From Salipiger thiooxidans (GTDB taxonomy: Bacteria > Pseudomonadota > Alphaproteobacteria > Rhodobacterales > Rhodobacteraceae), in the NCBI RefSeq assembly GCF_900102075.1, contig NZ_FNAV01000011.1, positions 1 through 64,000 on the forward strand: a stretch of DNA of 64,000 nt, read 5' to 3'. Numbering within the stretch: the first letter of the stretch is position 1; every line of letters begins with the position of its first letter. Positions 36,322 through 45,239 of this stretch are shown one piece after another. The position numbers and the translations under genes were made by a program. The notes under the pieces were generated by a model. It saw only the letters and a list, made by a program, of their open reading frames with translations, was not told where the DNA came from and did no database searches.

Positions 36322-37112
36322 TGGAGATGGACAAGGGACGTGTCGAGGTTGAGGACGTCGTCATCCGCTTCGGCACCCGCGACAGCGCGGTTACCGCGCT
36401 CGACCGGACGAACCTCGTGCTCGAGCCGGGCACCTTCACCGCGCTTATCGGTCCATCCGGCTGCGGAAAATCTACCCTTATGAACGCGATAGCGGGTTTT
36501 GTTCAACCAGCCGAGGGGCGCATTACGCTTGATGGCGCGCAGATCCGGGGGCCGTCTCCGGACGTGGGGGTGATCTTCCAGCAATACGCGCTCTTCCCGT
36601 GGTTCACCGCGCTCGGCAACATCCGCTTCGGGCTCAAGCAGTTCGGCTTCTCGAAGCGCGAGGAGATCGACCGCGCCCGCGCAGCACTCGACGAGGTCGG
36701 GCTGGGGCCCCATGCGGAGAAGTACCCGCAGCAGTTGTCTGGCGGCATGAAGCAGCGGGTGGCCATCGCGCGCACCTTCGCCACCGGCGCCAAGGTGCTG
36801 CTCATGGACGAACCCTTCGGCGCGCTCGACGCGCAGACGCGGATCGTCATGCACGAGCTGCTGCTCAACGTCTGGCGCAAGCATCGCGCGACGGTACTCT
36901 TCGTCACCCACGACGTGGACGAGGCGCTGCTGCTGGCCGACGACGTCCGCGTCATGAGCCAGGCGCCCGGCCGCCTGATCCGCCACTACGCCATGACCCA
37001 GCCGCGCCCGCGCGCGCTGAGCCGCTCCGGTTCGGACCTGCTGGAGATCCGCGAAGACATCCTGGGCCTTCTGCGCCCGACCACCGAACCGCTCCCAGAG
37101 CCTGCTCACTGA
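36321..37112 (+). CDS. ABC transporter ATPase, TauB/SsuB type
   Basis: A 263-residue nucleotide-binding subunit. Walker A IGPSGCGKST at residue 43, Q-loop FQQYALFPW, signature QQLSGGMKQRVAIA, Walker B VLLMDEPFGALD and the switch VTHDVDEAL are intact. It pairs with the preceding permease and the following solute-binding protein. Confidence 0.95.
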   Translation: MEMDKGRVEVEDVVIRFGTRDSAVTALDRTNLVLEPGTFTALIGPSGCGKSTLMNAIAGFVQPAEGRITLDGAQIRGPSPDVGVIFQQYALFPWFTALGNIRFGLKQFGFSKREEIDRARAALDEVGLGPHAEKYPQQLSGGMKQRVAIARTFATGAKVLLMDEPFGALDAQTRIVMHELLLNVWRKHRATVLFVTHDVDEALLLADDVRVMSQAPGRLIRHYAMTQPRPRALSRSGSDLLEIREDILGLLRPTTEPLPEPAH

Positions 37113-37125
37113 AGGAGACGCACAC

Positions 37126-38088
37126 ATGAAACTTCTGACTTCCACCGCGCTGAGTGCCGCGCTGCTTGTTCCCGCTCTGGCAACCGCCGAGAGCCTCACC
37201 TTCGCCTGGACCCCGAACCCGCAGACCCCGCAGGTCGATATCGCCATCGAGAAGGGCTATTTCGAAGACGCCGGGCTCGACATCGAGTTCGTGTCCTTCC
37301 CGACCGGCCGCGAGGGCTTTGAGGCGATGATCGGCGGGCAGGTCGACGTGACCTTCATGGCCGAGTTCCCCGCCGCCGTGGGCGCGCTCACCGGACAGGA
37401 CTTCGCCGTGGTGGGCGACCTCGCGCGCTTCACCGGCAGCCGGGTGATCGTCAACACCGCCTCGGGCGAGGTGGCGGGCCCGTCCGACCTGGCGGGCAAG
37501 CGCATCGGCACCACCATCGGCACCAACGTGAACTTCTACCTCGACGAGATCCTCTCAGGTGCGGGGATCGAGGCCGAGGTCGTGGGCGCCGCGCCGCCCG
37601 ACCTGGTGCCGGCGCTGGCGCGCGGCGATCTCGACGCCATCGTGCCGTTCCCAACCTTCTACGGTGCCGCGAAAACGACGCTGGGCGACAGCTACGCAGA
37701 ACTGCGGGTACCGGGCTACGACGTGCATTACATTCTCGCAGCCACGCCCGAGATGACCGGCGAGAAATCCGCCACGCTCGACGCCTTCATGGCGGCGCTC
37801 GCCAAGGCGGACGCGGATGTGCAGGCCGACCCCGAGGCCGCGATGGCCGCCGTCGCCAGGTCGATGCAGGGCGCGATGACGCCCGAGGCGCTGGCGCAGA
37901 TGTGGCAGGACGTGGACATCGGGCTGAAGCTCGACGAGGGGCTTGCCGAGCTTCTGGTGCGCGAGGCCGACTGGATCCTCGCGCAGGGCGTGGTGCGCGG
38001 CGAGGCGGTCGACACGGCCGCAATGCTCGAGCTTTTCGCGCCCGAGGCGCTGCGCAAGGCCTCCCCGGAGGCGGTGAGCCTGCCGTGA
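37126..38088 (+). CDS. ABC transporter substrate-binding protein (NMT1/TauA-like)
   Basis: A 320-residue periplasmic protein. The signal peptide is MKLLTSTALSAALLVPALA. The mature part begins ESLTFAWTPNPQTPQ and contains IAIEKGYFEDAGLDIEFVSF and DLAGKRIGTTIGTNVNFYL, typical of sulfonate/nitrate/taurine-binding proteins. GAAGGAGACGCACAC precedes ATG. It is the last gene of the LacI-adjacent operon. The ligand is unknown. Confidence 0.92.
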   Translation: MKLLTSTALSAALLVPALATAESLTFAWTPNPQTPQVDIAIEKGYFEDAGLDIEFVSFPTGREGFEAMIGGQVDVTFMAEFPAAVGALTGQDFAVVGDLARFTGSRVIVNTASGEVAGPSDLAGKRIGTTIGTNVNFYLDEILSGAGIEAEVVGAAPPDLVPALARGDLDAIVPFPTFYGAAKTTLGDSYAELRVPGYDVHYILAATPEMTGEKSATLDAFMAALAKADADVQADPEAAMAAVARSMQGAMTPEALAQMWQDVDIGLKLDEGLAELLVREADWILAQGVVRGEAVDTAAMLELFAPEALRKASPEAVSLP

Positions 38089-38163
38089 TCCCGCGCCGCA
38101 CGCCATGACCGGCCGTGCCCTGGGCGGGGCCGGTCACGGCGCGCAATCTGTCGGGAAAAACAA

Positions 38164-38189
38164 AACGGGGCGCAGAGTTGCGCCCCGTT
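38164..38189. terminator. Bidirectional terminator between the ABC operon and erpA
   Basis: AACGGGGCGCA and TGCGCCCCGTT form an 11-bp stem with a GAGT loop. On the minus strand it is followed by TTGTTTTTCC, giving a strong stop for erpA. On the plus strand CTTCATG gives a weaker one for the ABC operon. Confidence 0.85.
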
Positions 38190-38220
38190 CTTCATGTCCG
38201 GAAGGCCCGGAGGCGTGATC

Positions 38221-38544
38221 TCACATCGAGAAGCTGGTGCCGCAGCCGCAGGAGCTGGATGCGTTCGGGTTCTCGATGGTGAACCGCGCGCCGATCAGCT
38301 CTTCGGTGAAGTCGATGGTCGCGTTGGCGAGGAACGGCAGGGAGATCTCGTCGATCACCACGCGCTCGCCCGAAGCCTCGAGGACGAGATCGTCGTCGGC
38401 GGGCTCGTCGAGCTTGATGTCGTACTGGAAACCGGAGCAGCCGCCGCCCTCGACGGCCACGCGCAGGGCCTTGCCCTGTGCGCCGGCGCCGATCTCGGAG
38501 AGGCGGGCGAAGGCACGGTCGGTGACTTTGGGGGGCAGATTCAT
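38221..38544 (-). CDS. erpA: Iron-sulfur cluster insertion protein, ErpA/IscA family
   Basis: A 107-residue A-type Fe-S carrier. The three cluster cysteines are Cys36 in GGGCSGFQY and Cys99/Cys101 in SSCGCGTSF. It contains ANATIDFTEELIGARFTIEN. The next gene, dgt, is divergent. The name erpA is by family resemblance; iscA-type function is equally possible. Confidence 0.92.
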   Translation of the reverse strand: MNLPPKVTDRAFARLSEIGAGAQGKALRVAVEGGGCSGFQYDIKLDEPADDDLVLEASGERVVIDEISLPFLANATIDFTEELIGARFTIENPNASSSCGCGTSFSM

Positions 38545-38655
38545 CTTGGGACTCGCAAAGGTTTATCTTGCTGCGTCCGCATAATATAGGGAAGCCAAGG
38601 ACAGGCGGCAACCGGGCAACACGATCCGGCCCGCGCAGACGAAAGGCGACAGCGC

Positions 38656-39828
38656 ATGGCGATCTACGCTTGCGATCCGGCAGCCGCGCGCGGACGGCGC
38701 GTGATCGAGGAAGAGAGCGCCTTCCGCTCCTGCTTCCAGCGCGACCGGGACCGTATCATCCATTCCTCGGCGTTCCGCCGACTCAAGCACAAGACCCAGG
38801 TCTTCGTCGAGCACGAGGGCGATTTCTACCGCACCCGGCTGACCCACAGCATCGAGGTGGCGCAGGTGGCGCGGACCATGGCCAACGCGCTGGGGCTGAA
38901 CACCGACCTGACCGAGGCGGTGGCGCTGGCCCATGACCTCGGCCACACGCCCTTCGGCCACACCGGCGAGGACGCGCTGCACGAACTTATGGCGCCCTAC
39001 GGCGGCTTCGACCACAACGCGCAGGCGCTGCACATCGTCACCTCGCTCGAGCGCCACTACGCCGAGTTCAACGGGTTGAACCTGACCTGGGACACGCTCG
39101 AGGGCATCGCCAAGCACAACGGGCCGCTGCTTCCGCTGGCCGAGGGCGAGACCCTGCCGGTGACGCTGGCCGCCTACAATGCCGTCCACGATCTCGAGCT
39201 GCATACCCACGCCAGCGGCGAGGCGCAGGTGGCGGCGCTGTCCGACGACGTGGCCTACAACAACCACGATCTGCAGGACGGGCTCCGGGCCGGGCTCTTC
39301 ACCGAGGACGAGATCGCCGAGCTTGCGCTGATCGGTCCCGCCTATGCCGAGGTCGACCGCATCTATCCGTCGCTCGACCCCTACCGCCGCCGCCACGAGG
39401 CGCTGCGCCGGGTCTTCGGCTACATGGTCTCGGACGTGATCGACACCAGCCGGGCCCGGCTCGACGCGGCGGCCCCCGAGAGTGCCGAGGCGATCCGCCA
39501 TCTCGGGCGGCCGGTCATCGCGTTTTCCGACGACATGTGGATCAAGCTGAAGGAGATCCGCCAGTTCCTCTTCACCCGCATGTACCGCGCGCCCTCGGTG
39601 ATGGAGATCCGCACCAAGGTGACGCAGGTGGTGACCGACCTGTTCCCGATCTACATGCAGGACCCCTCGCTGCTGCCGCAGCGCTGGCGGCAGGAGATCG
39701 AGGCGGTCGAGGACGAGGCGCAGCTGGCGCGGCTGGTCTGTGACTACATCGCCGGCATGACCGACCGCTTCGCGCTGCAATCCCACGCCAGGCTGATGGG
39801 CGTCGATATCCTGCACGACGTGCACTGA
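38656..39828 (+). CDS. dgt: Deoxyguanosinetriphosphate triphosphohydrolase-like protein
   Basis: A 390-residue HD-domain dNTPase. It begins MAIYACDPAAARGRRVIEE and shows SSAFRRLKHKTQVF, the HD-domain stretch TRLTHSIEVAQVAR, ALAHDLGHTPFGHTGEDAL, and ALSDDVAYNNHDLQDGL. These are the metal-binding residues of the dGTPase family (type 2). In many alphaproteobacteria it sits next to argS; here an antiporter gene lies between them. Confidence 0.94.
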   Translation: MAIYACDPAAARGRRVIEEESAFRSCFQRDRDRIIHSSAFRRLKHKTQVFVEHEGDFYRTRLTHSIEVAQVARTMANALGLNTDLTEAVALAHDLGHTPFGHTGEDALHELMAPYGGFDHNAQALHIVTSLERHYAEFNGLNLTWDTLEGIAKHNGPLLPLAEGETLPVTLAAYNAVHDLELHTHASGEAQVAALSDDVAYNNHDLQDGLRAGLFTEDEIAELALIGPAYAEVDRIYPSLDPYRRRHEALRRVFGYMVSDVIDTSRARLDAAAPESAEAIRHLGRPVIAFSDDMWIKLKEIRQFLFTRMYRAPSVMEIRTKVTQVVTDLFPIYMQDPSLLPQRWRQEIEAVEDEAQLARLVCDYIAGMTDRFALQSHARLMGVDILHDVH

Positions 39829-39938
39829 CGCGCCGGCCCGCTTTGGCCCCGCGATGTCCCGCGATACCCCGGTGCGCTGCATCGGGGCTGGACAGGGCGC
39901 CTCCGCGTGACATTTCCTGATCAGGACCGCCAACAAGA

Positions 39939-39972
39939 CCGCCGGGCCCGGGAACGGAACCCGGCCCGGCGG
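39939..39972. terminator. Large GC hairpin upstream of the antiporter gene
   Basis: CCGCCGGGCC (39939-39948) pairs with GGCCCGGCGG (39963-39972), and an inner GGG/CCC extends the stem. It lies 110 bases after dgt and 40 bases before the antiporter start. With no T-run it may end dgt transcription or structure the antiporter leader. Confidence 0.45.
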
Positions 39973-40012
39973 GTTGCCTTGCGGGGCAGGGGACAGGAAC
40001 GGAAGGACGCGA

Positions 40013-41884
40013 ATGGCTGTGGCTGAAACCTCGGGGCTCGACCCGGTGCTGGGATTTGCGCTGGTGGGCGTGCTGGGCGTGGGCTCGCAATGGCTGGCCT
40101 GGCGCCTGCGGATGCCGGCGATCGTGCTGATGCTTGCGGCGGGGCTGGTGGTGGGGCCGGGGCTCGGCCTGCTCGATCCCTCGCGCGAGTTCGGCGACCT
40201 GATGCAGCCGATGCTGGCCATTGCCGTGGCGATCATCCTCTTCGAGGGCGGGCTCACGCTCAACTTCCAGTCGCTGAGCGACGCGGCCACCGGTGTCCGG
40301 CGGCTGGTGCTGATCGGCGGGCCGCTCGGCTGGCTCGCCTCGAGCGCCGCGCTGCACTGGGCGGCGGGGCTGTCGTGGGAAAGCTCCGCGGTGTTCGGCG
40401 GCATCATGATCGTCACCGGACCCACGGTGATCGCGCCGCTGCTGCGGCAGGCGCGGCTCAAGCGGCGCCCGGCGGCGCTGCTGCAATGGGAGGCCATCGT
40501 CAACGACCCGGTCGGCGCGCTGGCGGCGGTGCTGGCCTTTGAGGTGGTCGTGGTGCTGCGCGACGCCACCTCGGTGGGCGCGGCGATCACCGACATGGTG
40601 GTCGGCATCGCGATGGCGGTGGCGCTTGGCGCGGCGGGCGGCTGGGGGCTCGCCCGGGCCTTCCGCAACGCGCTGGTGCCGGAATACATGAAGGTCCCGG
40701 TGCTCTTTGTGTTGCTGCTCGCGGTCTTCGCCGTGTCGGATTCGATCCTGCACGAGAGCGGGTTGCTCGCGGTCACCGTCATGGGGCTTTGGATCGCCAA
40801 CGCCGACCTGCCGAGCTACGCCGAACTCCGTCGCTTCAAGGAGCACGCCACGATCCTGCTGGTCTCGGGGGTGTTCATCCTGATGGCGGCGAACATGGAC
40901 CGCTCGACGCTGCTCGCCATGAACTGGACCACGCTGCTCTTCGTGGTCTCGGTGATCCTGATCGCCCGGCCGCTGCCGGTGCTGGTGGCGCTGGCCTTCT
41001 CGAATATCCCGTGGCGCGAGCGGCTGCTGGTGGCCTTCACCGGCCCGCGGGGCGTGGTGCTGGTGGCGGTTGCGGGACTCTTCGGCGAGCGTCTCGCGGC
41101 GCTCGGCGTGGCGGATGGCGACCGCATCGCGATGCTGGCCTTCGCGCTGGTGGCGGCAACCGTCGTGCTGCACGGCTTCACCCTGACGCCGCTGGCGCGG
41201 CTGCTGGGCCAGCGCGCCACCGAGACGCCGGGGGTGATGATCGTGGGCGGCTCGCGATGGGCCACGGCGCTGGGGCTGGCGCTGCGCAAGCTCGATCTGC
41301 CGGTGCTGGTGAGCGATCCCAACCACGCCCATCTGCGGCTGGCACGCGAGGCGGGGCTCGACACGTTCTGGGGCGACATCCTGTCCGAGGCCGCCGAGCA
41401 CAAGCTCGACTTCGTCACCTACGACAAGGTCATCGCGGCGACCGACAACGACGCCTACAACACGCTGGTGGCCACCGACCTCGCGCCGGAATTCGGCCGC
41501 GAGCACGTGTTTCAGCTCAAGCGCATGCGCCAGGCCTCGGCCCGCCACGCGCTGCCCGCGACGCTGGGCGGTCAGAAGATCGCCGCGGACGAGACCTATT
41601 TCGAGGCCAATGCGCGGCTCGCAGAAGGCTGGGAGTTCCGCGTCACAAAGCTCTCCGCCGAGTTCACGCCCGAGCACTGGCGCGAGCGTAACCCGGAGGG
41701 CGTTCCGGTCGCCGACCTCGGTCCGGGCGGCACCCTGCGCCTGCTCGGCCCCGAGGACAAGGTGAAGGAGACCGAGGACACGCGGCTGCTGTTCCTCGCT
41801 CCCAAGCGCGAAGAGCGCAAGGAGGACCGCCGCGACGAGAACGGCAACGACACGCTGAAGGGCGCCACCGCTGCGGGCAGATGA
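40013..41884 (+). CDS. CPA1-type cation/proton antiporter with TrkA_N domain
   Basis: A 623-residue protein. About 12 membrane helices fill residues 1-410. The region TVIAPLLRQARLKRRPAALL followed by WEAIVNDPVGALAAVLAFE gives the N-D-P motif of Na+/H+ exchangers. A cytoplasmic TrkA_N-like domain follows (PGVMIVGGSRWATALGLAL, TYDKVIAATDNDAYNTLVAT), then a TrkA_C-like part. The last 40 residues are highly charged (KREERKEDRRDENGND). GGAAGGACGCGA precedes ATG at 40013. It exports Na+ or K+ against protons; the ion is not determined. Confidence 0.92.
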   Translation: MAVAETSGLDPVLGFALVGVLGVGSQWLAWRLRMPAIVLMLAAGLVVGPGLGLLDPSREFGDLMQPMLAIAVAIILFEGGLTLNFQSLSDAATGVRRLVLIGGPLGWLASSAALHWAAGLSWESSAVFGGIMIVTGPTVIAPLLRQARLKRRPAALLQWEAIVNDPVGALAAVLAFEVVVVLRDATSVGAAITDMVVGIAMAVALGAAGGWGLARAFRNALVPEYMKVPVLFVLLLAVFAVSDSILHESGLLAVTVMGLWIANADLPSYAELRRFKEHATILLVSGVFILMAANMDRSTLLAMNWTTLLFVVSVILIARPLPVLVALAFSNIPWRERLLVAFTGPRGVVLVAVAGLFGERLAALGVADGDRIAMLAFALVAATVVLHGFTLTPLARLLGQRATETPGVMIVGGSRWATALGLALRKLDLPVLVSDPNHAHLRLAREAGLDTFWGDILSEAAEHKLDFVTYDKVIAATDNDAYNTLVATDLAPEFGREHVFQLKRMRQASARHALPATLGGQKIAADETYFEANARLAEGWEFRVTKLSAEFTPEHWRERNPEGVPVADLGPGGTLRLLGPEDKVKETEDTRLLFLAPKREERKEDRRDENGNDTLKGATAAGR

Positions 41885-41978
41885 CCTGCGGCCCGCCTTG
41901 CGGGGCGGCGGGGACGCCCCTCCTGCCTGACCAGCACGGCCGCCAGGAGAGCTGCCCGACACGCCGCCACACACGGAT

Positions 41979-42008
41979 GCGGCCCGTCCCTTGCCGGGAA
42001 CGGGCCGC
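41979..42008. terminator. GC hairpin after the antiporter gene
   Basis: GCGGCCCG (41979-41986) pairs with CGGGCCGC (42001-42008) and inner bases extend it with CCC/GGG. It lies 95 bases after the antiporter stop and has no T-run. Confidence 0.45.
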
Positions 42009-42233
42009 GAGAAGCCTCTGCTTCCACTGGCACGGTCATCGGCGTCCCCGCCTGTACCGTGCCGCCACCATCCCGTATCAACCTTAATGCTTCGTTACCG
42101 CGCTCAGTCCAGGTGCCCCGTCCCCGCGACCGAGCCCTGTCCGCCCGGTTATCGTGGGCTCTTCGCGAGGCGGCCGCGCTCCACCTCGACCCTGGACGCT
42201 CGGCGCCAGACGACCAAGCCCCTGTCCTCCAGT

Positions 42234-42278
42234 GGCCCCAAATATCCCGGGGGAGCCGAAGGCGGGGGCAGAGCCCCC
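42234..42278. repeat. Rhodobacteraceae-type intergenic repeat element
   Basis: GGCCCCAAATATCCCGGGGG followed by AGCCGAAGGCGGGGGCAGA and GCCCCC. The core CAAATATCCCGGGGG plus a GGGGGC-AGA-GCCCCC hairpin resembles a short repeat that I recall being scattered between genes in many Rhodobacteraceae genomes. Only one copy is seen in this window. Confidence 0.5.
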
Positions 42279-42367
42279 ACTGCATCGTCTCCGCCCGTGC
42301 CACGCTCCCCATTTGACCCCGTCCGCCGAAGTGATACAGGAGGCGCGACCGTATGGAGACGCTGACA

Positions 42368-44110
42368 ATGAACCTCTTCACCGACATTCGCGCGCTTGTC
42401 CTGCAGGCGATCGAGGCGCTGCAGGCCGAGGGCATCCTGCCCGAAGGGCTCAACACCGCCCCCGTGACGGTGGAGCCCCCGCGAGACCCGCTGCACGGCG
42501 ACATGGCGACCAACGCCGCGATGGTGCTGGCCAAGCCCGCCAAGGCCAGGCCGCGCGACATCGCCGAGGCGCTGGCGGCGAAGATCGGCGCCGACGACCG
42601 CATCGTGGCCGCCGAGGTGGCAGGCCCCGGCTTCCTCAACCTGCGGCTCGCGCCCTCGGTCTGGCAGGCGCTGCCCGGCGCGGTGCTGGCGCAGGGCACC
42701 GATTTCGGCCGCTCCGACATGGGGCAGGGCGCCCGGATCAACGTGGAATACGTCTCGGCCAACCCGACCGGGCCGCTGCACGTGGGCCACACCCGCGGCG
42801 CGGTCTTCGGCGATGCGCTGGCAAGCCTGCTGGATTTCGCCGGCTACGACGTCACCCGTGAATACTACATCAACGACGGCGGCGCTCAGGTCGACGTGCT
42901 CGCACGCTCGGTCTACCTCCGCTACCTTGAGGCGCTTGGCCACGAGGTCGAGTTCGCCGATGGCACCTATCCCGGCGATTACCTGATCCCGGTGGGCGAG
43001 ATGCTCGCCGCGCGGGTCGGTGAGCAATACGTCGACCAGCCCGAAGAGGTCTGGCTCGAGGAGATCCGCAACTTCGCCACCGACGAGATGATGAAGCTGA
43101 TCCGCGAGGACCTGAAGCTGCTCGGCGTCGAGATGGACCATTTCTTCTCGGAGAAATCGCTCTACGGCACCGGCAAGATCGAGGCTGCGATCGAGAGCCT
43201 TGATGCCAAGGGCCTGATCTACCGCGGCGTGCTCGAGCCGCCGAAGGGCAAGACCCCCGAGGACTGGGAGCCGCGCGAGCAGACCCTCTTCAAGTCGACC
43301 GAGCACGGCGACGACGTCGACCGCCCGATCAAGAAGTCGGACGGCGCCTGGACCTATTTCGCCCCGGACATCGCCTATCACTTCGACAAGGTGAGCCGCG
43401 GCTTCGACCAGCTGATCGACGTCTTCGGCGCCGACCACGGCGGCTACGTCAAGCGGATGAAGGCGGCGGTCTCGGCGCTCTCGGACGGCAAGACGCCGCT
43501 CGACATCAAGCTCATCCAGCTGGTGAAGCTCTTCAAGAACGGCGAGCCCTTCAAAATGTCCAAGCGGGCAGGGACCTTCGTGACCCTGCGCGACGTGGTC
43601 GAGGAAGTCGGCCCCGACGTGACCCGCTTCGTCATGCTGACGCGCAAGAACGACGCCTCGCTCGACTTCGACTTTGCCAAGGCTGTCGAGCAGTCCAAGG
43701 AGAACCCGGTGTTCTACGTGCAATACGCGCACGCCCGGATCTGTTCGGTCATGCGCAAGGCGGTGGAGCAGGGGATCGACATCTCGGACGCGGCGCTCGC
43801 CAGGGCGGATCTGACCGCGCTCGACCACGAGGCCGAGCTGGGGCTGATGAAGAAGGTGGCCGAATGGCCGCGTCTCGTCGAGATCGCCGCCAAGGGTCAC
43901 GAGCCGCACAAGGTCGCGATCTGGCTCAACGAACTGGCCTCGGAGCTGCACGGTCTGTGGAACCGCGGCCACGACGAGCCGGGCCTGCGCTTCCTGCAGG
44001 ACGATGCCGAAACCAGCCAGCGCAAAATCGCTCTCGCCCGATCCGTCGCGGTTGTCATTTCCGCGGGTCTTGGTATCTTGGGCGTAACCCCGGCGGAAGA
44101 AATGCGCTGA
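42368..44110 (+). CDS. argS: Arginyl-tRNA synthetase
   Basis: A 580-residue class-I synthetase. The HIGH motif is [20 protein letters not shown] and the KMSKS equivalent is [16 protein letters not shown]. It begins [19 protein letters not shown] as in related proteins. ATG 42353 (five codons upstream, with AGGAGG nine bases before it) is an equally possible start. It heads the argS-SPOR-nagZ-scpA-scpB cluster. Confidence 0.96.
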   Translation: MNLFTDIRALVLQAIEALQAEGILPEGLNTAPVTVEPPRDPLHGDMATNAAMVLAKPAKARPRDIAEALAAKIGADDRIVAAEVAGPGFLNLRLAPSVWQALPGAVLAQGTDFGRSDMGQGARINVEYVSANPTGPLHVGHTRGAVFGDALASLLDFAGYDVTREYYINDGGAQVDVLARSVYLRYLEALGHEVEFADGTYPGDYLIPVGEMLAARVGEQYVDQPEEVWLEEIRNFATDEMMKLIREDLKLLGVEMDHFFSEKSLYGTGKIEAAIESLDAKGLIYRGVLEPPKGKTPEDWEPREQTLFKSTEHGDDVDRPIKKSDGAWTYFAPDIAYHFDKVSRGFDQLIDVFGADHGGYVKRMKAAVSALSDGKTPLDIKLIQLVKLFKNGEPFKMSKRAGTFVTLRDVVEEVGPDVTRFVMLTRKNDASLDFDFAKAVEQSKENPVFYVQYAHARICSVMRKAVEQGIDISDAALARADLTALDHEAELGLMKKVAEWPRLVEIAAKGHEPHKVAIWLNELASELHGLWNRGHDEPGLRFLQDDAETSQRKIALARSVAVVISAGLGILGVTPAEEMR

Positions 44111-44192
44111 GCCAGAACGCCGCGCCGCCCCGGGGATGACGGGCAGAGCAGATTGCCGTGGCGCGTGAACGCCGCGGGGCAGCGAGGCAAGA

Positions 44193-45239
44193 ATGGCAGA
44201 TTTCACCTATGACGGCCCTGCCGATGTGCGGGAGCCGGCGGGTCGCCGGGTCGCGAATGTCGCCAACTGGGCCGGTGCGGCGGTATCGCTTGCGCTGGTG
44301 GTGGGCGTCGGGATCTGGGGCTACAAGCTCCTCGTCCGCGACGTGACCGGCATTCCGGTGGTGCAGGCCATGGAAGGCCCGATGCGCGTTGCGCCCGAGG
44401 ATCCGGGCGGCACGCTCGCCGATCACCAGGGGCTTGCGGTCAACGACGTGGCCGGCACCGGCACCGCGACGCCGGTGCCCGACCGGCTCATGCTGGCGCC
44501 GGTGCAGGCGGGGCTGACCGACGACGACCTGCCCGCCGAGGAACTGGCCGCACTGCTGGCCCCCGTGCCCGAACCCGTCATTGAGGAAGAACCCGAGATG
44601 CTTGCCGAGGGCGAGGCCGAGGACATCGACGAGGTGCTGGGCGACGCCGCGGCCGAAGCTGCCATGCTCGCCGAGCAGGAGGGGCTCGACCCCATCGAGG
44701 CGCTCGCCAACCAGATCGCCGCCGACACGGTGCCCTTCACCGAGATGGAGCAGGACGGCGACCCCGAGGTGCTGACCTCGGTCTCCGACCGTGCCGAGGC
44801 CGATGAACCCAGCGCCGCCGAACAGCTCGCAGCCCTGCGCGCGGCGCCTCCGGGCGCGCTCGTGCGCTCGCTGCGGCCGCTGCAGCGCCCGACGGCGCTG
44901 ACCACCGAAAACGCCGCCGCCGCCACGCTTGCCGGAGAAGAAGAGACCAGCGAGGTGACCAACGAGGTCGACCCCTCGACCCTGCCCGCCGGCACACGGC
45001 TGGCGCAGCTCGGCGCCTATGACAGTCCCGAGACCGCGCGCTCCGAATGGGAGCGTTTCTCGACCCGCTTCGGCGAGTTCATGGCCGGCAAGGACCGGGT
45101 GATCGAACGCGCCACCTCGGGCGGGCGGGTGTTCTACCGCCTGCGCGCCGCGGGCTTCGAGGACCTCTCCGCCGCCCGCCGCTTCTGCGCGGCCTTCGTC
45201 GCCGAGAACGCCGACTGCATCCCGGTGACCACGCGGTGA
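44193..45239 (+). CDS. SPOR-domain cell division/peptidoglycan protein
   Basis: A 348-residue inner-membrane protein with one membrane helix (about residues 29-49, AVSLALVVGVGIWGYKLL). A long acidic Ala/Glu-rich linker (residues 60-260) spans the periplasm. The SPOR domain is at the C-terminus: RLAQLGAYDSPETARSEWER to FYRLRAAGFEDLSAARRFCA. SPOR domains bind denuded glycan at the division site. Its stop overlaps the nagZ GTG start. Confidence 0.92.
   Translation: MADFTYDGPADVREPAGRRVANVANWAGAAVSLALVVGVGIWGYKLLVRDVTGIPVVQAMEGPMRVAPEDPGGTLADHQGLAVNDVAGTGTATPVPDRLMLAPVQAGLTDDDLPAEELAALLAPVPEPVIEEEPEMLAEGEAEDIDEVLGDAAAEAAMLAEQEGLDPIEALANQIAADTVPFTEMEQDGDPEVLTSVSDRAEADEPSAAEQLAALRAAPPGALVRSLRPLQRPTALTTENAAAATLAGEEETSEVTNEVDPSTLPAGTRLAQLGAYDSPETARSEWERFSTRFGEFMAGKDRVIERATSGGRVFYRLRAAGFEDLSAARRFCAAFVAENADCIPVTTR

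Larger units (their letters stand above)
41885..42352. other. Gap between antiporter gene and argS
   Basis: Contains a GC hairpin (41979-42008), an intergenic repeat (42234-42278) and the argS promoter region. A short plus-strand open frame from 41881 has no ribosome site and no motifs. Confidence 0.6.

Noticed and set aside
39572-41974. Long minus-strand open frames opposite dgt and the antiporter
   Set aside because: Products are Arg/His/Gln-rich with no domains; the plus-strand genes have clear family motifs.
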